Source of the DNA: JAAYED01 sp040772225
Lineage (GTDB): Bacteria > Chloroflexota > Anaerolineae > UBA1429
Length of the DNA stretch: 64,000 bases
Direction: 5' to 3'
Assembly (NCBI GenBank): GCA_040772225.1
Contig: JAXGYO010000002.1
Span: 1,612,001 to 1,676,000 of the forward strand
Shown here: positions 9,002 through 17,938 of the stretch, in pieces
Numbering within the stretch: the first letter of the stretch is position 1
Layout: the number at the start of each line of letters is the position of its first letter
Made by a program: the position numbers and the translations under genes
Notes under the pieces: model-generated
Seen by the model: only the letters and a program-made list of their open reading frames with translations
Database searches by the model: none
What the model was told of the DNA's origin: nothing

Positions 9002-9796
9002 ATGGTTAGAATTGCCCGGTTCGTGTACCAGGATGACGTTCACTATGGCGTGCTCGAGGGTGGCGAAGCGCTTCGAATCGTTCAGGGCGACATCCTGGGA
9101 GACTGGAGTGTGTCACCGACTGCCGTTGAACTGAGCAAAGTGCGGCTGCTGGCGCCTGTGGCACCCCCGAATGTCATCGCCATTGGCCTGAACTATCGCA
9201 AACATGCCATCGAGAGCCAGATGGCCATCCCAGAGCGTCCCGTCATCTTTTTCAAGACCACCACGGCCGTATGCGGCCCCGGCGACCCCATCATGCTCCC
9301 GACCATGGCGCCTGACGAAGTTGACTATGAGTGCGAGCTGGTCATGGTGATCGGCAAGGCCGCCAGGCATGTCTCCGCGGAGGAAGCCCTGGACTATGTA
9401 CTGGGCTATACCTGCGGCAACGACGTCAGCGCCCGGGATTGCCAGACCCGGCTGGATGCACAGTGGGCCCGCGGCAAATCCTTTGACACCTTTGCCCCCC
9501 TGGGCCCGTGGATCGAGACCGAGCTCGATCCAGATCATGTCCGCGTAATGACGCGCCTCAACGGCCAGGTGATGCAAGATTCGAACACTGCCGATCTAAT
9601 CTTTTCGTGCCGCGAGTTGATCTCGTATCTTTCCGACGCCATGACCTTGCTCCCCGGCACCGTGATCATGACCGGCACGCCTTCCGGCGTCGGCTTTGCA
9701 CGCAAACCGCCTGTGTTCCTCAAGCCCGGGGATACAGTAGAGATCGAGATTGAAGGGATTGGCACTCTGAGCAACCCGGTGATCGCCGAGCCGTGA
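9002..9796 (+). CDS. fumarylacetoacetate hydrolase (FAH) family protein
   Basis: FAH-fold enzyme of 264 residues that cleaves or isomerises beta-diketo acids with a divalent metal. Family motifs: AIGLNYRKHAIES, VIFFKTTTAVCGPGDPI, the metal-binding VDYECELVMVIGK (Glu-x-Glu type), NDVSARDCQ, ARGKSFDTFAPLGPW, and MTGTPSGVGF near the end. The length matches the catechol-pathway/diketo-deoxysugar-acid hydrolase group rather than eukaryotic FAH. Its stop codon overlaps the GH106 start (GTGA), showing translational coupling with a rhamnosidase-like gene. FAH-family hydrolases cleave 2,4-diketo-3-deoxy-L-rhamnonate in non-phosphorylating rhamnose catabolism, so that activity is a reasonable hypothesis. 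Aromatic degradation is the alternative. Confidence 0.9.
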   Translation: MVRIARFVYQDDVHYGVLEGGEALRIVQGDILGDWSVSPTAVELSKVRLLAPVAPPNVIAIGLNYRKHAIESQMAIPERPVIFFKTTTAVCGPGDPIMLPTMAPDEVDYECELVMVIGKAARHVSAEEALDYVLGYTCGNDVSARDCQTRLDAQWARGKSFDTFAPLGPWIETELDPDHVRVMTRLNGQVMQDSNTADLIFSCRELISYLSDAMTLLPGTVIMTGTPSGVGFARKPPVFLKPGDTVEIEIEGIGTLSNPVIAEP

Positions 9797-12700
9797 GCGA
9801 CGGCAAGATAAGCGAGGCTATGATGGACAAACTGCGGCAAGAGTTCCCCAACCCTGGACTGGACCTGCGGGGCGCGCCGTTCTGGTCCTGGAACGACCGT
9901 CTCGACCCGGAGGAGTTGGCCCGGCAGGCCAGAGACATGAAGGCCCACGGCATGGGCGGCTTTTTCATGCACTCACGGGATGGTCTGGAGACCACCTACA
10001 TGGGCCCCGAGTGGCTCGAGTGTATTCGCGAGACGGTGCGCGTGGCCGAGGAGGAGGGGATGGGGGCCTGGCTATACGACGAAGACCGCTGGCCCTCGGG
10101 CGCAGCCGGGGGCCTCGTGCCCGCCGCCGGCGGAGACGCCTTCCGAGCCAAGATGGTGACGATGGAGATCAGCGAGGTGCCGGCCAGGGGTGACGATGTA
10201 CTGGCGCTGTTTCGCGCTAGCCTCGACGGGAGGACCGTCATCGCGGCCGAGCGCAGCGATCCCGCGGACCCCAAGGGACTCGCCGATGGGCAGGTCTATC
10301 TCATCTTTCGACGCGAAATCTCGGGCCCCAGCGAATGGTTCAATCAGGATGCCTATGCGGACAACCTGAACCCGGATGCCGTGCGCTGTTTCATCGACAC
10401 GACCTACGAGCCCTATTACCGCGAGGTCGGGCACGCCTTTGGCAAGGCGGTGCCGGGCATCTTTACCGATGAGCCCAACGTCTTTGCTGTCCAGGTGCGC
10501 TCTGGCCGCCCCGCCCTACCCTGGACCGACGGCCTGCCGGCCTATTACGCCGAGCGCCGCGGGCGCGATCTGCTGGACACGCTACCCTGGCTTTTCCTGG
10601 ACGGTGAGCCATCAGCCAAAGCGCGGCATGATTACTGGTACACGATCAGCCAGCGCTTTACCGAGGCATACAGCAAACAACTGGGCGAGTGGTGTGAGGA
10701 GCACGGCCTCGCCTTTACCGGGCACTATTTGAACGAGAACGACCTGGGCATCGCCACGATCCGTGGCGGCGCCATCATGCCCCACTATCGCTACCAGCAC
10801 GTGCCCGGCATCGACATGCTCACCGAGCAGAACCACGAAGTGCTCACGATCAAGCAATGCTCCAGCGTGGCGAGCCAACTCGGCCGCAAGCGTGTCCTGT
10901 CAGAGCTCTACGGCTGCACCAGCTGGGAGTTTACGTTCGAGGGACAAAAGTGGGTCGGCGACTGGCAGTATGTACTGGGCGTGAACCTGCGCTGCCAGCA
11001 CCTGGCGCTGTACACCCTGCGCGGCTGCCGCAAGCGCGACTATCCCCCCGCCTTTAACTACAACACCACCTGGTGGCCCTACAACGGCGTCGTGGAGGAC
11101 TATTTCGCGCGGGTCGGGCGTGTCCTGACGGAGGGCGAGGCCGTCCGAGACGTCCTCATGATCCATCCGATCGCCACAGTCTGGGCGATGATGGGCGAAG
11201 GCGAGGACCAGACCATGCAGGCCAACCTGTATGGCGAGCGCCTCAACGCCTTCCTGGAGGCGTTGCTGGCCACACACTATGACTGCGACCTCGGCGACGA
11301 ACAGATCATGGCCGAGGAATCGCGCATCCAGGGGCACGAGCTCTGGGTGGGACGGCGGGCCTATCGTGTCGTGGTCATTCCTGAGGAAACCAGGACGCTG
11401 CTGAACTCTACGGTGATGCTGCTGGAAAGCCTGTTGGACAATGGTGGACGTGTGATCGTTGTGGGCGAGCCCCCGGCGATGATCGAGGCCGAGCCCAGCG
11501 AGCGCATCCGCGGCCTGTGGCAGCACCGTAACGTCGTACGGATCCCGGATCGCAGCCAGCTCCAGTCTGCGCTGGAGGCAAGTGTGCCCCGCCGGGTGAG
11601 CCTGCGAACGACCAGGGGGCAGGAGGCGGCTTCGGTGCTCTACATGCAGCGGACCTCCGGCGGGCGAAATGCGTACTTTCTCTTTAATGGCGACCGCTGC
11701 AACGGCTACGACCTTGAGGTGATGCTGCAGGGCAAGGGCCGGTTGGAGGAATGGGACCCGCTCACCGGCCAGATCACCGAACTCAGCGCCGACGGTTCTC
11801 AGGAAGGCAGTGTGCGCTTTGGCACGCACCTGGGCCCAGCGGGCTCGCGCATCTTTGTCATCGACCCGGCGGGCATACTCACACCTGGACCCCGGCGGGC
11901 CGAACCGGTGCATCACCGCACCCTGCGCACGGCCCTGAACACACGGTTCATTGGACCCAGTTGCCCGTTCACCCGCACAGACCCCAACATCCTGACGCTG
12001 GACATGTGCCAGTATAGCCTCAAGGGCAGCCCCTGGTCGGAGACCATGGAGGTCTGGCGGGCGCAGGATGCCATCCGCAACGCCCTGGGGATGCGCCCGA
12101 ACTACTACAACGGACTGCCCCAGCGCTACAAGTGGGCCGTTCAGCCCCACGAGAACGATGGTGCCGAGGCCGCGCTGCGCTTTGACTTTGACGTGGATGA
12201 CTTGCCCACCGGACCAGTGAGTTTACTGGTGGAGGGCGCCGAGCAGTTCGACATCCTGTTGAACGGCGCAGCCGTGAATAATACTGCCGCCGGCTGGTAT
12301 CTGGACAGGAACATGCATACCGTGACGCTACCCGAGCTTGAGCAGGGGAGCAACACGCTCGAACTCCGTTGCCGGTATACGAACCACATGGAACTGGAGG
12401 ATATCTTTATCCTGGGTGACTTTGGCGTGAGCGTAGACCGCGCCATCATCGCCGAGCCAGCCGAACTGCACTTTGGCGACTGGACCACGCAGGGCTACCC
12501 ACACTATGCGGGCGCCATGGTCTACCACGGCAGTTACGACTATCAACCTCTCGAGGGCAAGCGCGTGCGCCTGTATCTCGGCGAGTACGAGGCGGTCCAT
12601 GTGACCGTCAGTGTCAATGGGGAGTTGGCCGGGCACATCCCCTGGATCTCCGCCAATGGCCTGGATATCACAGATGCCCTGCACGAGGGCGAGAACGCCA

Positions 12701-12876
12701 TCGACATCCAGGTGGTCACCAGCCCGCGCAACATGCTCGGGCCGCTGCACCTGGCTCCGGGACGCGAGGCCTGGACGGACTGGCGGTCGTTCCGTCGCAC
12801 CGATGAGACCTTTACTCCCGACTATGTGCTCAAGCCCTGGGGACTCATCGGCCAGGTACACATCCGCCAGGAATAG
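9793..12876 (+). CDS. glycoside hydrolase, GH106-like (alpha-L-rhamnosidase family)
   Basis: The 1027-residue protein has the GH106-type opening PFWSWNDRLDPEELARQARDMKAHGMGGFFMHSRDGLETTYMG from residue 33 (given in part), followed by WLYDEDRWPSG, IFTDEPN near residue 230 and GHYLNEND. These acidic residues sit in the catalytic TIM barrel. The C-terminal third is rich in beta-sandwich-like sequence (VSLLVEGAEQFDILLNGAAV, RLYLGEYEAVHVTVSVNGEL), as expected for carbohydrate-binding or jelly-roll modules. No signal peptide is visible, so it would act inside the cell on imported oligosaccharides. It starts at GTG 9793, coupled to the FAH stop. Rhamnose specificity rests on family resemblance and was not tested. 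Confidence 0.78.
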   Translation: MSDGKISEAMMDKLRQEFPNPGLDLRGAPFWSWNDRLDPEELARQARDMKAHGMGGFFMHSRDGLETTYMGPEWLECIRETVRVAEEEGMGAWLYDEDRWPSGAAGGLVPAAGGDAFRAKMVTMEISEVPARGDDVLALFRASLDGRTVIAAERSDPADPKGLADGQVYLIFRREISGPSEWFNQDAYADNLNPDAVRCFIDTTYEPYYREVGHAFGKAVPGIFTDEPNVFAVQVRSGRPALPWTDGLPAYYAERRGRDLLDTLPWLFLDGEPSAKARHDYWYTISQRFTEAYSKQLGEWCEEHGLAFTGHYLNENDLGIATIRGGAIMPHYRYQHVPGIDMLTEQNHEVLTIKQCSSVASQLGRKRVLSELYGCTSWEFTFEGQKWVGDWQYVLGVNLRCQHLALYTLRGCRKRDYPPAFNYNTTWWPYNGVVEDYFARVGRVLTEGEAVRDVLMIHPIATVWAMMGEGEDQTMQANLYGERLNAFLEALLATHYDCDLGDEQIMAEESRIQGHELWVGRRAYRVVVIPEETRTLLNSTVMLLESLLDNGGRVIVVGEPPAMIEAEPSERIRGLWQHRNVVRIPDRSQLQSALEASVPRRVSLRTTRGQEAASVLYMQRTSGGRNAYFLFNGDRCNGYDLEVMLQGKGRLEEWDPLTGQITELSADGSQEGSVRFGTHLGPAGSRIFVIDPAGILTPGPRRAEPVHHRTLRTALNTRFIGPSCPFTRTDPNILTLDMCQYSLKGSPWSETMEVWRAQDAIRNALGMRPNYYNGLPQRYKWAVQPHENDGAEAALRFDFDVDDLPTGPVSLLVEGAEQFDILLNGAAVNNTAAGWYLDRNMHTVTLPELEQGSNTLELRCRYTNHMELEDIFILGDFGVSVDRAIIAEPAELHFGDWTTQGYPHYAGAMVYHGSYDYQPLEGKRVRLYLGEYEAVHVTVSVNGELAGHIPWISANGLDITDALHEGENAIDIQVVTSPRNMLGPLHLAPGREAWTDWRSFRRTDETFTPDYVLKPWGLIGQVHIRQE

Positions 12877-12912
12877 ACTGTGAGATCACGCAAAGAACAA
12901 GAGAGGAGAGAG

Positions 12913-14019
12913 ATGGGGAGAGTCAAGATTGGAATCATTGGATGCGGCAACATCAGCGCGGCCTATCTGCGCACGGTCAAGGCGTTCCCGGTGCTCGACT
13001 GCGTCGCCCTGGCGGACATGTTTCCCGAGCGTGCCGCGGCCCGGGCGGAAGAGTTCGGTGTGGGCCGGGGCTGCACGATGGAGGAGCTTCTCGCTGATCC
13101 CGAGATCCAGATCGTCGTCAACCTGACGACGCCCCAGTCGCATACGCCTGTCAACCTGGCCGCGCTGGAGGCGGGCAAGAACGTCTATACGGAGAAACCA
13201 CTGGCCGTTGCTCGTGAGGACGGGGCCAGGGTGCTGGCGTTCGCGGCGGAGAAGGGGCTGCGCGTCGGCAGCGCCCCGGGCACATTCCTGGGCGGTGGCC
13301 TGCAGACCTGCCGCAAGCTGATCGATGACGGCGTTATCGGCCAACCGGTAGCGGCGTCGGCCTTTATGATGGGACACGGACACGAGAGCTGGCACCCCGA
13401 TCCTGCCTATTACTACAAGGTCGGCGCCGGCCCGATGTTCGACATGGGCCCCTACTACCTGACTGCCTTAACCACGCTGCTTGGCCCGGTCAAGCGTATC
13501 TCTGGCCTGGCGGGCATTCAGATCGGCGAGCGCACCATCACCAGCCAGCCCAAGTACGGCGAAAAGATCATCGTCGAGACCCCGGACCACGTGACCGGCC
13601 TGCTGGAGTTCGCCAGCGGCGCCATTGGCACGATCATCACGACCTTTGCGACCTGGCACTCGCAGCTGCCGCGGATCGAAATCTATGGCACCGAGGCCAC
13701 GCTGAGCGTGCCCGACCCCAACACGCTGGGCGGACCCGTCGCGATCGCCCACGCCGGCAAGCGTGAGTTCGAGGATGTCCCGCTGACCCACGGCCACTTT
13801 GATCGCGTGAACATGTGGGGCATCGGCGTGGTGGATATGGCCTATGCCATCCTCAACAACCGGCCGCACCGCGCCACAGGCCGTCAGGCCAACCATGTCC
13901 TCGACCTCATGAACGGCTTTCTCGAGTCGAGCGAGTCGTCGTCGTACTATGAGACCGTCACGACGATGGAGCGGCCTGCGCCCTTGCCCGTGGACCTGCC
14001 CGAAGACGCGCTGGACTAG
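12913..14019 (+). CDS. Gfo/Idh/MocA-family NAD(P)-dependent oxidoreductase
   Basis: The product has 368 residues. The N-terminal Rossmann fold begins MGRVKIGIIGCGNISAAYL (GxGxxS-type loop), and the family signature EKPLAV is at 94-99. Midway come a YYYKVGAGPMFDMGPYYLTAL segment, with Gly-Asp/Gly-pro motifs of the substrate domain, and GLLEFASGAIGTIITTFATW, the large beta-sheet typical of the family. Members oxidise sugars or inositols or act as intermediates in redox-assisted glycoside cleavage. ATG 12913 has AGAGGAGAGAG immediately upstream, so the 11-codon extension is dropped. It lies 36 bases after the GH106 gene and is probably the third gene of the operon. Substrate unknown. Confidence 0.9.
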   Translation: MGRVKIGIIGCGNISAAYLRTVKAFPVLDCVALADMFPERAAARAEEFGVGRGCTMEELLADPEIQIVVNLTTPQSHTPVNLAALEAGKNVYTEKPLAVAREDGARVLAFAAEKGLRVGSAPGTFLGGGLQTCRKLIDDGVIGQPVAASAFMMGHGHESWHPDPAYYYKVGAGPMFDMGPYYLTALTTLLGPVKRISGLAGIQIGERTITSQPKYGEKIIVETPDHVTGLLEFASGAIGTIITTFATWHSQLPRIEIYGTEATLSVPDPNTLGGPVAIAHAGKREFEDVPLTHGHFDRVNMWGIGVVDMAYAILNNRPHRATGRQANHVLDLMNGFLESSESSSYYETVTTMERPAPLPVDLPEDALD

Positions 14020-14054
14020 GCGTGCGCGAGACTGTCTGCGTGTTACGTAAGAAG

Positions 14055-14078
14055 CGGGAGGGGCAAACACCCCTCCCG
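14055..14078. terminator. bidirectional intrinsic terminator
   Basis: A perfect 9-base stem (CGGGAGGGG at 14055-14063 with its complement at 14070-14078, loop of 6) separates the convergent oxidoreductase and glycyl radical enzyme genes. Confidence 0.75.
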
Positions 14079-14103
14079 TCACAATTATCGGCGCCCAGCG
14101 GCA

Positions 14104-16338
14104 CTAGCCCTCGCGGATGATCCGATCCACCACCAGCTGGCGAAACTGCGGCGAAAGGCTCGCAAAGTAGGCACTGAACCCCGTCACGCGCACCACCAGA
14201 TCCGGATAGAGGCTCGGGTCCTTGTGCGCCTCGAGCACCTTCTCCGCGTCGAGCACGTTCAGGTTCACCTGCGTGCCGCCCAGATCGATGTGCGTCTTGA
14301 TCAGGTCGCAGACGTTGTCGACGCCGCCGTCATCGCGCCCGAGGCCGGGGTCGAGCTCGATCTGCATCGGTGAGGAGTTGCCCCAGCCGCACTGCACGCT
14401 GGCGATGGCGGTCGCCATGGCGCTGGGAGCGCCGTCGCGCCGGAAACCGGGGTCGGGATTGGCGCCGTGCGAGATGGGCTCGCCGGCATGGCGCCCGTTG
14501 GGCGTGGCCTTGAGTCGCTTACCCATGGGAATCGTGTTGGCCCAGGAAAAGTGCCCTGGGATCATGTTGTAGCCCCCTGGCGTCGGTCGAGTCTTGACCG
14601 CATCCACAAAGGCCTGCGTCACCCGCACGGCCCACTCGTCCGCGCGGGCCCCGCCGCTGCCAAACCGCGGGATATTGCGCATCATCAGCCTTGCCTGCTC
14701 GCCCTCGGGGCCGTCCCAGTCGGAGGCGATGAGTTCGCCCAACTGCTGCCAGCTCAGCCGATGTTCCTGCTCCACCCGCTGCTCGATGGCTGCGAACGAG
14801 TCGGCCACCGTGGCCAGTGCCGCAGCATCCAGGCCAAAGTTCACATACTCCACGCCACCGTGCGAGGCATCCAACCCCTTTTCGATGGGTCCGTAGCAGC
14901 ACAGGTCCAGCGCCAGCTCCGGAAAGACCTGGTGCTTGTGCTCAACGTGAAAATCGTACACGTCGGCCATGACGGCCACGGCCTGCTCCAGATGCCAGAC
15001 GAAGCGGTCCCAAAGGACCATCACGCCAGGCTCTCCCGCCACCCCGGCCATGACGTCCTCAAAGGCCAGCTCAAATACCCGCCCCAGGTTGATTTTGGCA
15101 CAGTCGTTAAGGCAGTACTCGCGGCCAGGGATCGCGAACCAGTGGCAGCCAGCATAGGCACGCTGGCGCGCATCCTCCTCCGGGATCCCGTTCCGGCCAA
15201 AACCACTCACGATGTTCGCCGTGCCCAGAAACTTGGGGCTACCGGCCTTGTCCTCGAACTGGATCTCCACCCCGCGCCGCAGCAATCCCGGATCGGCCTC
15301 AGGCCCCACGGAGACGCCCACGTTGGTGGGGATGCGCAGCTTGTGCGCGGCCTCGAGGATGATGTACGAGACGCGGTTAGTGACATCACGGCCCGTCTCA
15401 TCGGGCCCGCCCAACTGCAGATAGGTGGTGTCGCGCAGCAGGACGTTGGCGATGTGGAACTCGGCCTCCTCATCGGTGAGGATGCCCGCCGCAACGTCGC
15501 GCTCATAGTAGGGCGTCAGCAGCACGTCCAGGCGCCCGCCGGAGCCGCTGCCGTTGTACATGCGAGCCATGATCAGGTACCAGAGGATCCACTGGCAGGC
15601 CTCACGGTAGGTGCGCGGCGCTCCGTCCACCAGCCAGGCGTTCATGTCGGCCATCTCCAGCAGGTTCTGACGAACCTCCGGGTGCGTCTCTCGTGCCGCT
15701 ATATCCCGCGCCGCGTCTGCGGTGCGGGAGATCCAGTCCTGCGCCCCCAGCAAGGTTGCTTCCAGTCCATCATAGAAATCGGCATGCTCGGGGGCGTTCA
15801 GCTCACGGTAGTGCCGCACCTTCTCCAGGAGTCCTCCATAGCCCAGGTCGAGGCCAATCTGCATGTCCTGGCAAAAGTGCTGCTGGCCAAAGAGCGGCGC
15901 CGCAAGCCGGTAATGTTCGATGCGCTCGGGCAGCCCCTGCAGGTCCATCTCCGGCGGGTGATCCACCTTGCGGTAGGAGCCAAAGTTCACCATATAGCCG
16001 CCCGCCAACGATCCCATAGGATCGATGTACACGGGATGAGCGCGCATCAGCGCGCCAAAGTTACGGCCTACCGCTGCTGGCCCGAAAAAGCCACCGGAAG
16101 GATGGTTAGACTCTGGCTCAAAGCTCCTGAGCAGCACGTCCTTGATCGGCATGCCCGAGCCGCTGATCGCATCCACCAGGACGCGCTCCTCCTCAGGAGG
16201 CAGAATCATCCCCCAGTCGTCGTGATCCATGGAGCCAACGACCTGCTGCTTTTCGCGGGTCTGCGCCAGCTTGGTAGCGCGCAGCGCATCATAACGCTCA
16301 GAGTATGTGAAACCAGATGCCTGGATCGGGTCGGACAT
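14104..16338 (-). CDS. glycyl radical enzyme of the pyruvate formate-lyase superfamily, unassigned subtype
   Basis: The 744-residue protein shares the PFL/dehydratase plan. The C-terminal radical loop RVTGFSAYFASLSPQ places the radical on Gly720. NVGVSVGPEADPGLLRRGVEIQ and KFLGTANIVSGF match the barrel core. The thiyl Cys is best placed at Cys398 in YAGCHWFAIPGREY. That loop lacks the Cys-Cys pair of PFL and the Cys-x-Glu of the glycerol, choline and hydroxyproline eliminases, so I cannot assign a known substrate. Another unusual stretch is YCLNDCAKINL just after it. GGAGGTGGC precedes ATG 16338. No activating radical SAM enzyme is adjacent, although the family requires one. The sugar-acid neighbourhood suggests a polyol or sugar-acid substrate. 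Activity requires anaerobic conditions, as for all members. Confidence 0.85.
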   Translation of the reverse strand: MSDPIQASGFTYSERYDALRATKLAQTREKQQVVGSMDHDDWGMILPPEEERVLVDAISGSGMPIKDVLLRSFEPESNHPSGGFFGPAAVGRNFGALMRAHPVYIDPMGSLAGGYMVNFGSYRKVDHPPEMDLQGLPERIEHYRLAAPLFGQQHFCQDMQIGLDLGYGGLLEKVRHYRELNAPEHADFYDGLEATLLGAQDWISRTADAARDIAARETHPEVRQNLLEMADMNAWLVDGAPRTYREACQWILWYLIMARMYNGSGSGGRLDVLLTPYYERDVAAGILTDEEAEFHIANVLLRDTTYLQLGGPDETGRDVTNRVSYIILEAAHKLRIPTNVGVSVGPEADPGLLRRGVEIQFEDKAGSPKFLGTANIVSGFGRNGIPEEDARQRAYAGCHWFAIPGREYCLNDCAKINLGRVFELAFEDVMAGVAGEPGVMVLWDRFVWHLEQAVAVMADVYDFHVEHKHQVFPELALDLCCYGPIEKGLDASHGGVEYVNFGLDAAALATVADSFAAIEQRVEQEHRLSWQQLGELIASDWDGPEGEQARLMMRNIPRFGSGGARADEWAVRVTQAFVDAVKTRPTPGGYNMIPGHFSWANTIPMGKRLKATPNGRHAGEPISHGANPDPGFRRDGAPSAMATAIASVQCGWGNSSPMQIELDPGLGRDDGGVDNVCDLIKTHIDLGGTQVNLNVLDAEKVLEAHKDPSLYPDLVVRVTGFSAYFASLSPQFRQLVVDRIIREG

Positions 16339-16383
16339 GCCACCTCCGTGTACGCGGTCAACTTGCCTAACAGTACACCCTTG

Positions 16384-16411
16384 AGGGTACCCCGCGCTGG
16401 TGCCTTGTCAA
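16384..16411 (-). promoter_or_regulatory. promoter of the glycyl radical enzyme gene
   Basis: Reverse strand: TTGACA (complement of 16406-16411) and TACCCT (complement of 16384-16389) with a 16-base spacer, about 46 bases before the start codon. The -35 is perfect and the -10 is weak. Confidence 0.5.
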
Positions 16412-16446
16412 ACTGGTGCCAGGTCGATCGAGAGCAGGCCGTCCGG

Positions 16447-16475
16447 TTGACATTGGCCCTCATAAGGGGTATAGT
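16447..16475 (+). promoter_or_regulatory. promoter of the pheS T-box transcript
   Basis: A perfect TTGACA (16447-16452), a 17-base spacer and TATAGT (16470-16475) lie immediately upstream of the T-box leader. Initiation is expected near 16482. Confidence 0.85.
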
Positions 16476-16481
16476 TTGCGT

Positions 16482-16788
16482 AATGAAGTAGTCTAAAGGC
16501 TACGAAGGAGAGGTTAGGTGGACCGGCCCCTCCCAGGGAGAGAGGATCGCTGACTGCAAGTCCTCTTGCGGGGTTGCCCACCGAGTTCGCTCCGGAGCCG
16601 ACGGCTGAAGCCCGATGATCTCGGGTGCGTAGGCCAGTCCGGAAGCCCACCGTTAGCGGGGCGGCCGATCGCTATGGGCGCAAGCCCACCGCCGTCGGAG
16701 TGAGTGGGCCCTTCTTCAAGGGCCAAACAGGGTGGCACCGCGGAGAATGCAGCCATGACTTCGTCCCTGAGGTCGTGGCTGTTTTTTT
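16482..16788 (+). promoter_or_regulatory. T-box riboswitch, phenylalanine (TTC specifier)
   Basis: The antiterminator signature AGGGTGGCACCGCGG is at 16729-16743. An intrinsic terminator follows: CAGCCATGAC at 16750-16759 pairs with 16772-16781 (one G-U), then a run of seven T at 16782-16788. In stem I, GGAG (16507-16510) pairs with CTCC (16590-16593) and GGTGG (16517-16521) with CCACC (16578-16582). The loop they enclose contains GAGTTCG on its 3' side, so the specifier codon is TTC (Phe) at 16586-16588. Uncharged tRNA-Phe should stabilise the antiterminator and raise pheST transcription. The pairings were found by eye. Confidence 0.93.
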
Positions 16789-16828
16789 GTTTTCCAGGTG
16801 AGTAGATCAACGCGTGAGGGATGAGACG

Positions 16829-17854
16829 ATGCTGGATATGATACAGATGCAGGAGCAGGCGCTGGCGGAGCTGGCGCAGGCCCACTCCCCCGAGAGCCTC
16901 GAGGCCTGGCGCCAGGCCTATCTCGGCCGGGCTGGCCAGCTGACGCTGGCGCTGCGCGGGATCGGCCAACTGCCGGCTGACGAACGGCCGGTGGCGGGCC
17001 AGCGCGCCAACCAGGTGCGCGCTGCGCTGACCGCAGCATACGAGGAGCGCGAGGCAGCGATCAAGGCCGAGACGATGGCCGCTGCCCTGCAGGCATCAGC
17101 GCTGGATGTGCGCCTGCCCGGCCGGCCACAGTCTCTGGGACATATCCATGTGATCACCCAGGTGCTGCGCGATATCTATGCCATCTTCAATCAGATGGGC
17201 TTTTCTGTGTTCCAGACCCGTGAGGTCGAAGACGACACGACCAACTTTCAGATGCTGAACATGCCTCCGGACCACCCGGCGCGCGACATGTGGAGCACCT
17301 TTTATACCACCACGCCCGGCGTCGTGCTGCGGACGCACACATCGCCCGGGCAGATCCATGCCATGCGGCAGTTTCACCCGGAGCCGTTCCGGGTGATCCT
17401 GCCCGGCAAGTGCTATCGCTATGAGCAGGTGACCACGCGCAGCGAGCACATGTTCTATCAGGTGGAGGGCCTGGCCATCGGCCAGCACCTCACCATGGCG
17501 GACCTCAAGGGCGTGCTGGGGCACTTTGCCCGACAGATGTTCGGCCCGGAGCGCAAACTGCGCTTTCGTGCCAGCTACTTTCCGTTCACCGAGCCCAGCG
17601 CCGAGTGCGATGTGGACTGCGCCATCTGCGGTGGCGAGGGCTGCCAGCTGTGTAAGCACACGGGCTGGCTCGAAATCCTGGGCGGAGGCATGGTGCATCC
17701 CACCGTGCTTAGAAACGGTGGCTATGATCCGGAGGTCTACACCGGCTTTGCCTTTGGCATGGGCCCCGAGCGGCTCGCCCTGCTCAAATACGGGATCAAC
17801 GACATCCGGCTCCTGTACGCGGACGACGTGCGTTTCCTTGAGCAGTTCGGCTGA
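16829..17854 (+). CDS. pheS: phenylalanyl-tRNA synthetase alpha subunit
   Basis: Catalytic subunit of the alpha2-beta2 enzyme that charges tRNA-Phe. The 341-residue product shows an N-terminal coiled region, then the class II core: GHIHVITQVLRDIYAIFNQMGF, LRTHTSPGQIHAM (motif 2 region), GKCYRYEQVTTRSEHMFYQVEGL, FPFTEPSAECDV and the motif 3 GFAFGMGPERLALLKYGI. A short cysteine-rich insertion, CDVDCAICGGEGCQLC, follows the FTEPS motif and may bind a metal. I chose ATG 16829 because GAGGG lies eight bases upstream; GTG 16814 would add five residues. Regulation is by the Phe T-box directly upstream, and pheT follows 84 bases later. Confidence 0.96.
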   Translation: MLDMIQMQEQALAELAQAHSPESLEAWRQAYLGRAGQLTLALRGIGQLPADERPVAGQRANQVRAALTAAYEEREAAIKAETMAAALQASALDVRLPGRPQSLGHIHVITQVLRDIYAIFNQMGFSVFQTREVEDDTTNFQMLNMPPDHPARDMWSTFYTTTPGVVLRTHTSPGQIHAMRQFHPEPFRVILPGKCYRYEQVTTRSEHMFYQVEGLAIGQHLTMADLKGVLGHFARQMFGPERKLRFRASYFPFTEPSAECDVDCAICGGEGCQLCKHTGWLEILGGGMVHPTVLRNGGYDPEVYTGFAFGMGPERLALLKYGINDIRLLYADDVRFLEQFG

Positions 17855-17938
17855 GCCGATCTCCTGATGAAGCGGGATTGCACACGAATAATCCAGCGAA
17901 CGTTGCGCTGGTTAACATGATCGTGAGGGCAGAACACA

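Noticed and set aside
10900..12150. 416-codon reverse-strand frame in the GH106 gene
   Set aside because: Antisense to a conserved reading frame and without motifs.
14467..16491. 674-codon forward frame across the glycyl radical enzyme
   Set aside because: Antisense to intact GRE motifs.
17893..17911. possible terminator between pheS and pheT
   Set aside because: A 6-base stem without a T-run; more likely a local structure in the operon transcript.
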